Below, piece by piece: positions 41,025-50,317 of a DNA stretch of 64,000 nt. The notes under the pieces were generated by a model that saw nothing but the letters and a program-made list of their open reading frames with translations, did no database searches and was not told the DNA's origin. Numbering within the stretch: the stretch's first letter is position 1; each line of letters begins with the position of its first letter. Source of the DNA: Lachnospiraceae bacterium. Its GTDB lineage: Bacteria > Bacillota > Clostridia > Lachnospirales > Anaerotignaceae. The position numbers and the translations under genes are program-made. Where the stretch lies: assembly GCA_910576545.1 (NCBI GenBank), contig CAJTKM010000001.1:186001-250000 (forward strand). The letters run 5' to 3'.

Positions 41025-41837
41025 ATGGGGAACCGCTTCAGGCGTGTGTTAAAGCTGACCGCAGAAGGGTTTTTTGCAAATGAGGTCAGCAAACGTGCCG
41101 CCGGATTGACGTATTACCTGATTTTTGCAATATTTCCGTTTTTGATTTTTGTCGGCTCTCTGCTGGGTTTTCTGCATTTGCCAATGATTTCTCTGGAGGG
41201 GGAAGCGGCAGGGCTTCTGCCGGAGGACGTTGTGACATTCCTGAACCTGACCATTGCGCATATGACGGAAACGAGCAACGGCGCGTGGCTGACGTTCGGG
41301 CTGACGTTTACACTCTGGTTTCCCCTGCGTGCGGTAAAAAATATGACGGACGAGATTAGCCGGATTTATGGTGTGGAAAAACCGGGGCGGCATACGAAGC
41401 GCATCATTGCGCTGGCGCTGGTGTTTACGGTGATGGTGCCTGCGCTTGTCCTGCTGATGATTGTAGGGGAAGGCGTGCTGAATATGGTGAGCATGTTCAT
41501 CCCCCTGCGGGAAACATCCATACAGCTTTGGACAAAGCTGAGGTTTTTACCGATGGCGGCGGGGCTGTTTGCCCTTATCAGTGCGATTTATTATTTTTCG
41601 CCTGACCATCCACCTGCGTGGCGCTATATCCTTCCGGGGGCGCTGTTTTCCGTTTCGGCGTGGATACTGTATTCTGTGGCGTTTTCGTTTTATGTGGACA
41701 ATATGGGGCGGTACTCCCTGGTATATGGCTCTGTTGGGGCGATTATTGTATTTTTAATCTGGATGAACTGGAGTCTGACCTCCCTGCTGATGGGTGCGGT
41801 ATTCAATCAGGCTCTGCGGGAAAGCGAAGGAAAATAA
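41025..41837 (+). CDS. YihY/BrkB family membrane protein
   Basis: A 270-residue inner-membrane protein with about six helices; AAGLTYYLIFAIFPFLIFVG, GNGAW-like SNGAWLTFG, and YSLVYGSVGAIIVFLIWMNW are the landmarks. Early naming as a tRNA processing enzyme (ribonuclease BN) was not upheld, so no activity is claimed. AAGGAGGGGTAAGCT precedes the ATG. Its stop codon touches one arm of a terminator that an insertion element has split. Confidence 0.9.
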   Translation: MGNRFRRVLKLTAEGFFANEVSKRAAGLTYYLIFAIFPFLIFVGSLLGFLHLPMISLEGEAAGLLPEDVVTFLNLTIAHMTETSNGAWLTFGLTFTLWFPLRAVKNMTDEISRIYGVEKPGRHTKRIIALALVFTVMVPALVLLMIVGEGVLNMVSMFIPLRETSIQLWTKLRFLPMAAGLFALISAIYYFSPDHPPAWRYILPGALFSVSAWILYSVAFSFYVDNMGRYSLVYGSVGAIIVFLIWMNWSLTSLLMGAVFNQALRESEGK

Positions 41838-41925
41838 AAACAGGGCGGCATACTCAGATGAACTGCACCCCAATTGCTAGACAAGTATGGTATAATACTT
41901 ATACTAAGAAAAGGGGTGCTTTTCT

Positions 41926-42288
41926 ATGCCTAAAGGAATACCAAACAAGAGGTATACACCAGAGCTTAAACAAATGGCGGTGGAAGCGGTTGTCAAAGAA
42001 GGGTTAAGCTATAATGAAGATGCCAGAATTTACGGAATTGACGGTCATGACCGCATCCAAAGCTGGGAACGAATCTACCTGACGGAGGGCCCGGAAGGTC
42101 TGGCATTAGAGCGACGTGGACGTGGCAGTACTGGCAGGCCCAAGAAACTGCCAAAAGATGTGGAAGAAGATCTGCTGGCAGAAGTTTAGCGTCTGCGTGC
42201 GGAGAATGCTTACCTAAAAAATTTGCAAGCCTTGGTTTTGGAGAACGAGCGACGCCGGCAGAAAAAGCGCAGGCAGTCCAAATACTAA
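41926..42288 (+). pseudogene. IS3 transposase OrfA, interrupted by an amber codon
   Basis: The HTH protein (YTPELKQMAVEAVVKEGLSY, LERRGRGSTGRPKKLP) is broken at codon 88 by TAG (42187-42189). The frame continues as RLRAENAYLKNLQALVLENE to a TAA at 42286-42288. CAG to TAG is the simplest change, because a Gln before RLRAEN is usual in relatives. It overlaps OrfB, whose frame opens before 42288. Confidence 0.85.
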
Positions 42289-42987
42289 GGCAGGAATTTT
42301 CACTGGCATTGCTGTTGGATATCGCTCAACTGCCCCGTGCAACCTTTTACTATCATCTGAAACAGATGAAGAAAACAGATAAATACGCATCTGTAAAGGA
42401 AGAAATTACAGCAATTTACCATGAAAACAAAGGAAGATATGGCTATCGCCGAATTACAGCGGTACTGCATAGTCGAGGTTTCTCTGTTAACCACAAGACA
42501 GTCCAGCGACTCATGAAGGAGCTTGGGTTGGTTTGTCGTGTCAGAATAAAGAAATATCGTTCTTACAAGGGAGAAGTTGGAAAAATTGCGCCGAATCTGC
42601 TGAAGCGGAATTTCCATGCAAAGAAGCCAAATCAGAAGTGGGTTACAGATGTAACGGAGTTCAGCCTATTTGGAGAGAAGCTCTATCTGTCTCCCATTCT
42701 CGATCTGCACAGCGGGGATCTGGTCAGCTTCACAATATCAGATCATCCAGTGCTGAGTATGGTGACGACTATGCCGGAAAAGCAACTGTCTGGACAATGC
42801 TGTGATAGAGAATTTCTTTGGTCTGCTTAAGAGTGAATTGCTGTATCTGCAAGAGTTCGAGTCCATGGAACACTTCAAACGGGAACTGATTGAATATTTG
42901 GATTACTACAACAATCGCAGGATTAAGGCAAAACGAAAGGGCTTGCCGCCTGCAATTCACAGACAGCAAGCCCTTTCGGCTGCTTGA
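42250..42987 (+). pseudogene. IS3 transposase OrfB, internal deletion and frameshift
   Basis: The N-terminal part (AVQILRQEFSLALLLDIAQL, YGYRRITAVL) and the first catalytic Asp (WVTDVTEF) and second Asp (ILDLHSGD) are present. After SMVTTMPEK the frame is lost. The rest resumes in another frame as NCLDNAVIENFFGLLKSELL with the catalytic Glu and runs to 42987. Related proteins have about 35 more residues at the junction, so a deletion removed them. Confidence 0.85.
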
Positions 42988-43055
42988 ACATTTTGTGCTT
43001 GAAATATTTGTCTAACTTTTTGGGGTCACTTCAAGATGAGATGCCACCCTGTTTT

Positions 43056-43520
43056 TTATCCCAGTTTCCGCTGCAAATCCACCATTTCAATAGCAGCCAT
43101 TGCGGAGTCATAGCCCTTGTTGCCAGCCTTTGTGCCTGCGCGCTCAATGGCCTGTTCGATATTTTCGGTCGTCAGCACGCCGAACAGCACAGGAACGCCG
43201 CTTTCCAGCCCGATGCTCGCTACGCCCTTGGATACTTCGTTGCAGACGTAATCATAATGGCTTGTGGAGCCGCGGATAACTGTGCCAAGGCAGATAACCG
43301 CGTCATATTTTCCGGAATGTGCCATCTGTTTTGCCGCAAAGGGGATCTCAAACGCTCCCGGTACCCACGCAAGGGTGATGTTGTCACCGTCCGCACCATG
43401 GCGAAGCAGAGCGTCCTCCGCACCGCTGATGAGCTTGCTGACGATAAATTCATTAAACCTTGCGGCAACGATGCCGAATTTCATATCCTTTGCAACTAAA
43501 TTTCCTTCAATTTTACGCAT
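43056..43520 (-). CDS. ribH: 6,7-dimethyl-8-ribityllumazine synthase
   Basis: This 154-residue enzyme condenses the ribityl-pyrimidine with 3,4-dihydroxybutanone 4-phosphate. [49 protein letters not shown] and the catalytic His in that last segment match RibH. It is the last gene of the FMN-riboswitch operon, 36 bases after ribBA. AAGGAGGAACAGCT precedes the ATG. Confidence 0.97.
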   Translation of the reverse strand: MRKIEGNLVAKDMKFGIVAARFNEFIVSKLISGAEDALLRHGADGDNITLAWVPGAFEIPFAAKQMAHSGKYDAVICLGTVIRGSTSHYDYVCNEVSKGVASIGLESGVPVLFGVLTTENIEQAIERAGTKAGNKGYDSAMAAIEMVDLQRKLG

Positions 43521-43556
43521 AGCTGTTCCTCCTTATTGTTCCTTTTTCATTTTTTA

Positions 43557-44765
43557 TCACAGCACATGGGAGAAAATATGTCCCATTTTTTCCTGTTTTG
43601 TACGCAGGTACGCTTCATCGTATTCCTGCGGCGCGATTTCGATAGGCACGCGCTCCATGATTTTTACGCCAAACCCGTCCAGCCCGTAAACTTTGTCCGG
43701 ATTGTTTGTCAGAAGCCGAAGCTCCTTCGCTCCAAGGTCCTGCAAAATCTGCGCGCCAATCCAATATTCCCGCAAATCAGGCAAAAAGCCAAGGTCAAGG
43801 TTTGCCTGTACGGTATCGCGTCCGCGTTCCTGCAGTTCATAGGCCTTCAGCTTGTTAATCAGGCCGATGCCGCGCCCTTCCTGACGCATATAAAGCAGTA
43901 CGCCGCGTCCTTCGCGTTCAATCTGCTGCATGGCGGCGGAAAGCTGGGGCCCGCAGTCACAGCGGCAGGAGCCGAACACATCGCCCGTCAGACATTCGGA
44001 ATGTACACGGCAGAGCAGATCTTTTCCGTCACCGATGTCACCCTTGATAAGCGCGACGTGGTGTTCGCCCGTCAGGTCGTTGACATAACCGCGAATCTTA
44101 AATTCTCCGTATGCTGTGGGCAGTTTGGCTTCGGCTTCGCAGCGGACATGTTTATCATGGCGGCGGCAGTAATCCTGCAAATCTTTAATAGTAATGACTT
44201 TCATATCCCACTCCTGTGCTTTTTCAAGAAGCTCGGAAGTGCGCATCATGGTGCCGTCCTCACGCATGATTTCACAGCAAAGGCCGCATTCTTCCAGCCC
44301 TGCCAGACGGCACAGGTCAACAGTAGCTTCGGTATGCCCGTTGCGCTTGAGCACGCCGCCCGCGCGTGAAACCAGCGGGAACACATGCCCGGGGCGGCGC
44401 ATTTCTTCCGGTTTTGTGGCGGGGTCTGCGCACATGCGGCAGGTGAAGCCGCGTTCCTCGGCGGAAATACCTGTTGTGGTGTCCACATGGTCGATGGAAA
44501 CGGTGAAAGCAGTGCTATGGTTATCTGTATTGACCTTTACCATCTGTTCTAAGCCAAGGCGTTCCGCAACAGCGGCGGACATCGGCGTGCAGATAAGCCC
44601 TTTGGCGTGGACTGCCATAAAGTTGACGTTTTCCGTGGTAGCGAACTGGGCAGCGCAGATGAGGTCACCCTCGTTTTCGCGGTCGGGGTCGTCGATTACC
44701 ATGATCAGCCTACCGTTCCGCAGTTCGTCCAATGCTTCTTCGATACTGCTATAGTTCAAATCCAT
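43557..44765 (-). CDS. ribBA: Bifunctional 3,4-DHBP synthase / GTP cyclohydrolase II
   Basis: A 402-residue fusion. Residues 1-205 are 3,4-dihydroxy-2-butanone 4-phosphate synthase ([32 protein letters not shown]). About 206-402 is GTP cyclohydrolase II with zinc ligands in [15 protein letters not shown] and the RQEGRGIGL loop. The ATG at 44765 follows AAGGAGGTCTTGAAA. An upstream extension crosses repeat copy 10 and is not real. Both domains look complete. Confidence 0.97.
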   Translation of the reverse strand: MDLNYSSIEEALDELRNGRLIMVIDDPDRENEGDLICAAQFATTENVNFMAVHAKGLICTPMSAAVAERLGLEQMVKVNTDNHSTAFTVSIDHVDTTTGISAEERGFTCRMCADPATKPEEMRRPGHVFPLVSRAGGVLKRNGHTEATVDLCRLAGLEECGLCCEIMREDGTMMRTSELLEKAQEWDMKVITIKDLQDYCRRHDKHVRCEAEAKLPTAYGEFKIRGYVNDLTGEHHVALIKGDIGDGKDLLCRVHSECLTGDVFGSCRCDCGPQLSAAMQQIEREGRGVLLYMRQEGRGIGLINKLKAYELQERGRDTVQANLDLGFLPDLREYWIGAQILQDLGAKELRLLTNNPDKVYGLDGFGVKIMERVPIEIAPQEYDEAYLRTKQEKMGHIFSHVL

Positions 44766-44801
44766 TTTCAAGACCTCCTTATCAATATAAGACTTTATAT
44801 G

Positions 44802-44928
44802 AAACCTTGGAGGCTCTGCCTCCAAACCTCCGCAAGGGGGCACCCGCCCCCTTGACCCGGGATTGCCGCAAAACTGCGTTTGGCGGGGAAGGGAGTGATG
44901 TTAAAGTTTGGGGCAAAGTCCTGTTTTT
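44802..44928 (-). repeat. Dispersed palindromic repeat, copy 10 (reverse) plus fragment
   Basis: On the minus strand: CCGCCAAACGCAGTTTTGCGG, GGGTCAAGGGGGC/GCCCCCTTGCGGAGG, GGAGGC/GCCTCC and CAAGG, placed between ribE and ribBA. A forward-facing fragment TTAAAGTTTGGGGCAAAGTC follows at 44900-44921. Confidence 0.8.
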
Positions 44929-44935
44929 TTATCGC

Positions 44936-45580
44936 TTAAAACCCGTTTTCCCGCAAAAAATCGAGTGTCAATGTCGTCTTCTTTTCCTCCGGTGCGGGTG
45001 ATGTGAACCGCCGTACATACTTCGCAATCACATCTGTTTCCAGATTGACTGTACTGCCGGTGTTCTTCTCCAAAAGTATCGTCTGCGCGCCTGTATGCGG
45101 GATAATGGAAACGGTAAAGCCGTTTTCACTGACCGACACCACCGTAAGGCTTACGCCGTCAATAGCAATAGAGCCTTTTTCCACAATTTCATATAATATG
45201 GCGGGAGCTGCGGAAATTTCCAGCAATACGGCGTTGCCGGTTCGTTCTTTCCGGGAAAGCACGCCCGTCCCGTCAATATGCCCGGCAACGATATGCCCGC
45301 CGAACCTCCCGTCCACAGGCATCGCGCGCTCCAGATTGACAGGGTCGCCCTGCCGCAATGTACCAAGGCTGCTGCGGTGAAGGGTTTCCGCCATCACGTC
45401 AGCGGTAAAACCGTCTTTTTTCAAATCTGTAACCGTCAGGCATACGCCGTTTACGGCAATGCTGTCCCCAATTTTTGTGCCGGACAGCACATTCCGGCAG
45501 CCAATGGCGATGCTCCCCCATTCTGCACCGGAAACCACATGCCGGACGCTGCCGATTTCTTCAATCAATCCTGTGAACAT
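44936..45580 (-). CDS. ribE: Riboflavin synthase alpha chain
   Basis: A 214-residue protein made of two homologous lumazine-binding repeats (MFTGLIEEIGSV start; AVNGVCLTV and AIDGVSLTVVSV mark the two). It dismutates two lumazine molecules to riboflavin. Its start lies inside the end of ribD (16-base overlap), after AAGGAGGTCAGCC, so the two are coupled. Confidence 0.97.
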   Translation of the reverse strand: MFTGLIEEIGSVRHVVSGAEWGSIAIGCRNVLSGTKIGDSIAVNGVCLTVTDLKKDGFTADVMAETLHRSSLGTLRQGDPVNLERAMPVDGRFGGHIVAGHIDGTGVLSRKERTGNAVLLEISAAPAILYEIVEKGSIAIDGVSLTVVSVSENGFTVSIIPHTGAQTILLEKNTGSTVNLETDVIAKYVRRFTSPAPEEKKTTLTLDFLRENGF

Positions 45581-46701
45581 GGCTGACCTCCTTCCAAAAC
45601 GTCAAATTCCAGCAGGATATCCTGCCCGAAGGCCTGCAAAGTGGTCTGCTTCAGCCGGAACGCGTCCTCAGGCAGATAAACGCCTTTGCCGCCTACAGGT
45701 GTTTTTGCAGTTGCTCCGCCGAAAATCTTAGGGGCAACATAGACGTAGGCTTTCTGTGCCAGCCCGTCTGCCAGCAGGCTGTAATGGATATTCCCGCCGC
45801 CTTCTGCCAGTACGCTGTCAATTTCCAGCTCCGCCAGACGCTTCATCAGGAGCGGCAGAGAAACATGCCTGTTCTGCTCTGGAATTTGCAGGAGGCGTAT
45901 CCCGCGTTTTTTCAATGCTTCTGCTTTTCTGGATACGCCGTCCACATGGGCAACAATGGTTTCGTATTTGTCTGCCGTTTTGCAAATCTGGCTGCCAAGG
46001 GGCAGGCGCAGATGGCTGTCGCAAATGATACGGACAGGGCTGCGTCCGCCGTCCATGCGGCAGTTCAGGAGAGGGTCATCTGCAAGCACTGTGCCGATTC
46101 CGGCGAGTATCCCGCGGTAACGGTGGCGCAGGGTATGCACATGTGCGCGTGCCTCCTCTCCGGTAATCCATTTTGACGCACCGGAAACTGTGGCGATTTT
46201 GCCGTCAATTGTCATAGCGTATTTCAGGGCCACAAAAGGGCGTTTTTTTGTGATATAGTGGAAAAATATGGGATTGAGCGCATCACATTCCTCCCGCAGA
46301 AAGTCCCTGTCAACCTTGATTCCGTGGGAATACAGTATTACAGCGCCTTTTCCGCTGACCTTTGGGTTGGGGTCGCGCGAGCCGATGACAACACGGCTGA
46401 TACCGGCTTCTATGATTGCGTCTGTGCAGGGCGGTGTGCGCCCGAAATGACAGCAGGGCTCCAGCGTGACATAAAGCGTTGCCCCTCTGGGGGATTCTGC
46501 GCAGTTCGCCAATGCTTCGCGCTCTGCGTGCCGTCCACCGCAGATGGCATGGAAGCCTTCGCCGATGATGGTTCCGTTTTTCACAATAACTGCGCCGACC
46601 AGCGGGTTGGGGCTGGTAAAGCCGCGTCCGCGCTCTGCCAGTTCAATGGCGCGCTGCATATAGCGTTTTTCATCATCGGTACAGCTGTTAGATGGATACA
46701 T
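45565..46701 (-). CDS. ribD: Riboflavin biosynthesis deaminase/reductase RibD
   Basis: A 378-residue bifunctional enzyme. The deaminase domain (1-145) has HAEREAL and PCCHFGRTPPCTDAIIEAGI with the zinc His and two Cys. The reductase domain follows (YAMTIDGKIA, SKWITGEEAR, ILAGIGTVLADDPLLNCR). It starts at the ATG at 46701 after AAAGGAAG and is the first gene of the operon, below the FMN riboswitch. A longer upstream frame crosses the terminator and is rejected. Confidence 0.96.
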   Translation of the reverse strand: MYPSNSCTDDEKRYMQRAIELAERGRGFTSPNPLVGAVIVKNGTIIGEGFHAICGGRHAEREALANCAESPRGATLYVTLEPCCHFGRTPPCTDAIIEAGISRVVIGSRDPNPKVSGKGAVILYSHGIKVDRDFLREECDALNPIFFHYITKKRPFVALKYAMTIDGKIATVSGASKWITGEEARAHVHTLRHRYRGILAGIGTVLADDPLLNCRMDGGRSPVRIICDSHLRLPLGSQICKTADKYETIVAHVDGVSRKAEALKKRGIRLLQIPEQNRHVSLPLLMKRLAELEIDSVLAEGGGNIHYSLLADGLAQKAYVYVAPKIFGGATAKTPVGGKGVYLPEDAFRLKQTTLQAFGQDILLEFDVLEGGQPCSQD

Positions 46702-46767
46702 GGGGGACACTTCCTTTCCAAACAGGGCGGGAAAGGCGGAGGAAGGGGGCGTTTTCATGTGCAGGAA

Positions 46768-46799
46768 TAAAAAAACCTGTATGCTATAACACATACAGG
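46768..46799 (-). terminator. FMN riboswitch terminator
   Basis: CCTGTATG/CATACAGG stem with an 8-base loop; the minus-strand tail is a run of T. Confidence 0.88.
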
Positions 46800-46889
46800 G
46801 CATAGAAAACAATCAAAATGAACCGTTCAAACGGAAATCCGGCAAATAACATGCCAAACCGGAAAGACCGTTCGAAAGCCTTTGCAATG

Positions 46890-46999
46890 CTCTTCTTCCA
46901 TCCAGACTATACTGTCGGTTTTGGAATCTCACCAAATCCTGCGCTTTCGCGCTTGCGGACTTTACCGCCGATCGGGAATTTCACCCTGCCCTGAAGAGG
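46890..46999 (-). ncRNA. FMN riboswitch (RFN element)
   Basis: On the minus strand the landmarks are in order: AGGGCAGGGTGAAATTCCCG, ATCGGCGGTAA, GGTGAGATTCCAA, CCGACAGTATAGTCTGGATG and GAAGAAGAG closing with CTCTTC. It heads the ribD-ribE-ribBA-ribH operon. Confidence 0.97.
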
Positions 47000-47020
47000 T
47001 TCTGTTCTTTTTACAAAACC

Positions 47021-47048
47021 AGTATAACACTTTTTTTGAAAAAAGCAA
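47021..47048 (-). promoter_or_regulatory. Promoter of the rib operon
   Basis: Minus strand TTGCTT (47043-47048), 16-bp spacer, TATACT (47021-47026). Confidence 0.65.
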
Positions 47049-47196
47049 GCAGAAATTACAGAGATTTTGAACATTTCCAGAAGTCCTCTGAAAATGGCGG
47101 AATCTGCCGTCCGGAGGCCGCTTTTTGCTTGTAAGCTATTTATTTTTAGCTATTTTGGACAAATTCTGCGAAAATTTTTTTTGTGGAAGATTGCGA

Positions 47197-47225
47197 TTGT
47201 ATCTTTGTGCAAAATAAGGTACAAT
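47197..47225 (+). promoter_or_regulatory. Promoter of ispE
   Basis: TTGTAT (47197-47202), 17-bp spacer, TACAAT (47220-47225). Confidence 0.6.
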
Positions 47226-47281
47226 GTAAGAAATATTGTATACTGTATTGACATTAGAGAACGAAAGACGAGGGAACTGCG

Positions 47282-48196
47282 GTGGACGAAATCAGGCTGA
47301 AGGCGCGGGCAAAAATCAATTTGACACTGGATGTGACCGGAAAACGCCCGGATGGCTACCATGAACTGCGGACGATTATGCAGACGCTCAGCCTGTATGA
47401 TGGGGTCTACATAAAGCGAATCGCAAAACCAAGGATAAAAGTGAAAACGAACCTGTTCTGGCTGCCTGTGGACGAAAGAAATCTTGCGTGGAAAGCGGCG
47501 GAACTGATGCGGAAACGGTTTGGTATCAGGGATGGTGTTTTTATTGAGATAGATAAGCGTATTCCCGTGGCAGCGGGGCTGGCTGGCGGCAGTGCAGACT
47601 GTGCGGCTGTGCTGGTGGGTATGAATCGCCTGTATGAACTGGGGCTTTCGGAACGGCAGCTGGAAGGACTTGCGGGTATGCTCGGTTCGGATATTCCCTA
47701 CTGCGTGCGCAGGGGGACGGTACTGGCGGAAGGTGTTGGCGATATCCTTAAACCCGTGGAGTATCCATGTCCGTTTTGCAGGGTTGTTCTGGCAAAGCTG
47801 CCAGTGAGCGTTTCCACAGCGGCAGTTTATCAAAAGCTGCGCTGGCAGGAGGTTGGAGCGCGTCCGGATACGGAGGGCATGCTGCGGGCGATGAAACGGC
47901 GCGATGTGCCGCAGATGGGGAAACTGTTGTGCAATGTGCTGGAAAGTGTCACGATTCCCATGCACCCTGAGATTGGAGAGATAAAACGGCGGTTTATGGA
48001 GCTTGGCGCAGAGGGCGCGCTGATGAGCGGGAGCGGGCCGACAGTGTTCGCGCTTTTTACGGACAAAAGCCGCGCGGAACAGGCTGCGGAGCAGATGAAA
48101 CGGGAGTTTTCGCTGAAAGAATGTTTTGTAACGGGGATTTATCGAACGGCGAAGGAATGGAAAGGAGAAGAGAAACATGATAGAAACAAAGTTTAA
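47282..48196 (+). CDS. ispE: 4-diphosphocytidyl-2-C-methyl-D-erythritol kinase
   Basis: A 304-residue GHMP kinase of the MEP isoprenoid pathway. KARAKINLTLDVTGKRPDGY (the N-terminal signature), PVAAGLAGGSADCAAVL (ATP loop, about residue 98) and LMSGSGPTVFALF match IspE. It begins with GTG after GAGGGAACTGCG. The next gene overlaps its end by 20 bases, an arrangement of ispE with a GntR regulator that is common in clostridia. Confidence 0.96.
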   Translation: MDEIRLKARAKINLTLDVTGKRPDGYHELRTIMQTLSLYDGVYIKRIAKPRIKVKTNLFWLPVDERNLAWKAAELMRKRFGIRDGVFIEIDKRIPVAAGLAGGSADCAAVLVGMNRLYELGLSERQLEGLAGMLGSDIPYCVRRGTVLAEGVGDILKPVEYPCPFCRVVLAKLPVSVSTAAVYQKLRWQEVGARPDTEGMLRAMKRRDVPQMGKLLCNVLESVTIPMHPEIGEIKRRFMELGAEGALMSGSGPTVFALFTDKSRAEQAAEQMKREFSLKECFVTGIYRTAKEWKGEEKHDRNKV

Positions 48197-48854
48197 TATC
48201 AATACGAATGAATATCTGCCCCTGCGGGATGTTGTGTTCAATACCCTGCGGGACGCGATACTCACAGGAAAGCTGCTGCCGGGGGAGCGGCTGATGGAAA
48301 ACCAGCTGGCGGATAAGCTGGGGGTGAGCCGTACGCCTGTGCGCGAGGCTCTGCGTATGCTGGAGCTGGAAAATCTTGTTGAGCTTGTGCCGCGCAAAGG
48401 AGCACAGGTGCTGGATATGAGTGAAAAGGACATTGTGGATATTCTGGAGGTGCGCAGTGCGTTGGAAGGGCTGGCAACCTCTCTTGCCTGCAAGAAAATG
48501 AAGCGGGAGGATTTGCAGAAGCTGAAAGCGATGGAGGCCGATTTTGAGCAGGCAGTTTCAGAGAGGAATGTGGAGCGTTTCGTAGAAATCGACGAGGAAT
48601 TTCATGACGCGATATTTGAATCGACGGAAAATGTCAAGCTGATACAGATGTTCCGGAATCTGCGGATACAGCTTTACCGCTACCGCATGGCACATGCCAA
48701 ACAGGATTCTGTGATGACGACGATTGTGGCACACCACAGGAGCATTATCCGCGCAATCGAAAACAGGGATTCCGAGGAAGGTTCTACTGTTGCACACAGC
48801 CATATTAAGTTCCAGACAGAGAGCATACTGCGCATGATGCACGAAAAACAGTAA
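48177..48854 (+). CDS. GntR family regulator (FCD/FadR type)
   Basis: A 225-residue regulator: N-terminal winged helix (LPGERLMENQLADKLGVSRT, PVREALRMLE) and an all-helical FCD ligand domain with metal-binding-type residues (FHDAIFESTENVKL, then HHRSIIRAI and HIKF). AAAGGAGAAGAGAAAC precedes the ATG inside the end of ispE, so it is co-translated with it. The ligand is unknown. Confidence 0.93.
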   Translation: MIETKFNINTNEYLPLRDVVFNTLRDAILTGKLLPGERLMENQLADKLGVSRTPVREALRMLELENLVELVPRKGAQVLDMSEKDIVDILEVRSALEGLATSLACKKMKREDLQKLKAMEADFEQAVSERNVERFVEIDEEFHDAIFESTENVKLIQMFRNLRIQLYRYRMAHAKQDSVMTTIVAHHRSIIRAIENRDSEEGSTVAHSHIKFQTESILRMMHEKQ

Positions 48855-48925
48855 GGACTGAGAGAAGGCTTAAAACCACACAAAATTGTGCTTCCCGAAT
48901 GAATCGCTGATATATCTGTATTTCG

Positions 48926-48980
48926 GACGCATGAAATGCGGCTGATTATAAAATTTGAGGGCAGAGCTCTCAAGGTCTTT
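48926..48980 (+). repeat. Dispersed palindromic repeat, copy 11 (short)
   Basis: CGCATGAAATGCGGC, a TAAAATTTG spacer, GAGGGCAGAGCTCTC and CAAGGTCTTT. The middle module is absent, as in copy 7. It precedes the stalk-domain gene by about 36 bases. Confidence 0.65.
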
Positions 48981-49016
48981 CACGCAAGGTTTTATAAATG
49001 AAACGGAGGGATTAAC

Positions 49017-50087
49017 ATGGCAACGAACGGAAAAAAGAGAATGAAGAAAACGCAGGCGTATCTGCTTTCCGCTGCACTGCTGACAGGAACATTTGCCTGC
49101 CATACAAGCGCGCTGGGCGCAACGCCCGCGACAGCAAGGCTTTCACCGCAGTACCGTATTGTTGTGGACAATGTGGAGCAGACGTTTTACAGTGCGTCGG
49201 GCAGCGAAATGCATCCACTGGTGTATAACGGTTCGACGTATCTGCCCCTGCGTGCCATTGGCGAGCTGATGGGCAAAAACGTAAACTGGGACCAGACCAC
49301 ACAGACGGTTTCCATCGCCGGCGTACGGACAACCAGCCCCACTAAAGGGATACTGGATACATGGACGAAAGCACAGAGCGTTTCTGTGCAGGTCTGCCCG
49401 GAGTTTACGATTATGGTGGAGGGTGTAAAGCGCAGCTTTACTGATGCAGGCGGCAATACGGCGTTCCCGCTGCTGTATAATGGTTCGACGTATCTGCCCC
49501 TGCGCGCTATTGGTGAACTGATGGGCAAAAACGTAACATGGGACAACGACACAAAAACCGCATCTCTTTCCGGCATGACAGGGATACAGGTGACAGACGC
49601 TGACAGCTTCGTGACCAGTCCCGCCGAAGGCAATACTGCTGCTGGCGTTATAACTGCGGAAACCGCGAAAAGCAGGGCTTTGGCGCACGCAGGGCTGACT
49701 GGCAGCCAGGTAACGTTTACCGAGCAGAAACTGACGCGGGACGATGACCGCCAGATTTACAAGGTCGAATTTTTTTCCGGCAGCGCGGAATATGAATATG
49801 AAATTGACGCGATCACAGGGAATGTTCTGGAATTTGACTATTCTGGACACCATGGTACGGCTCCTTCGAAAGCAGGCGCGTTAATTGGGGAAGCAAAGGC
49901 AAGGGAAATTGCTCTTGCCAAGGTACCGGGGGCAACGGCCTCAAATGTGGTAAAGCTGGAGCTTGACCGCGATTTTAATGAAGCAAAATATGAAATTAAG
50001 ATTTACAGTGGGAACACGGAGTATGAATTTGAAATTGATGCATATTCGGGTGTGATTTTGGAATGGGCGTCTGAAACCCATAGATGA
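49017..50087 (+). CDS. Secreted stalk-domain (Cu amine oxidase N-like) and PepSY protein
   Basis: A 356-residue exported protein. The signal peptide is about 1-36 (KKTQAYLLSAALLTGTFACH; a possible AC lipobox, but cleavage after LGA is equally likely). Two Cu-amine-oxidase-N-like repeats share YNGSTYLPLRAIGELMGKNV, and two PepSY domains near 225-285 and 290-355 share EYE(Y/F)EIDA. The family mostly serves cell-surface anchoring or protease-inhibitor-like roles in clostridia. The two stalk repeats are almost identical in DNA, so they duplicated recently. The start follows AACGGAGGGATTAAC. Confidence 0.88.
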   Translation: MATNGKKRMKKTQAYLLSAALLTGTFACHTSALGATPATARLSPQYRIVVDNVEQTFYSASGSEMHPLVYNGSTYLPLRAIGELMGKNVNWDQTTQTVSIAGVRTTSPTKGILDTWTKAQSVSVQVCPEFTIMVEGVKRSFTDAGGNTAFPLLYNGSTYLPLRAIGELMGKNVTWDNDTKTASLSGMTGIQVTDADSFVTSPAEGNTAAGVITAETAKSRALAHAGLTGSQVTFTEQKLTRDDDRQIYKVEFFSGSAEYEYEIDAITGNVLEFDYSGHHGTAPSKAGALIGEAKAREIALAKVPGATASNVVKLELDRDFNEAKYEIKIYSGNTEYEFEIDAYSGVILEWASETHR

Positions 50088-50094
50088 GTAAAAT

Positions 50095-50190
50095 AAAAAG
50101 GATTTTCCGTCAGGCGGCGGTTTGAAAAAACAATTTTTCTTCGCAGATTGTTTTTTAAGCCAAACGCCTGCAAGCCGGAAAATCCTTTTT
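50095..50190 (+). terminator. Large branched terminator
   Basis: The outer 15-bp stem AAAAAGGATTTTCCG / CGGAAAATCCTTTTT encloses CAGGCG/CGCCTG and an inner hairpin. It ends with TTTTTTTG. Confidence 0.9.
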
Positions 50191-50317
50191 TTGTATATAT
50201 TCTGCATATAGAAATTGATTTTGTAAGAAATTCTTAACAAAAATAGCGGGGATTTCTAAGAATTATCATTTAGAATAGAGATAGAAAGGTGAGGTGTTGA
50301 AAAAGGAGGAAATGCTT

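Larger units (their letters stand above)
41859..43033 (+). mobile_element. Decayed IS3-family (IS150-group-like) element
   Basis: A 1175-bp element with imperfect terminal inverted repeats: TGAACTGCACCCC...CTAGACAA on the left and, reverse-complemented, TGAAGTGACCCC...TTAGACAA on the right. It is flanked by the 3-bp duplication AGA at 41856-41858 and 43034-43036, as expected for IS3 elements. It encodes OrfA with a stop codon inside and OrfB with a deletion, so it cannot move by itself. Confidence 0.9.
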
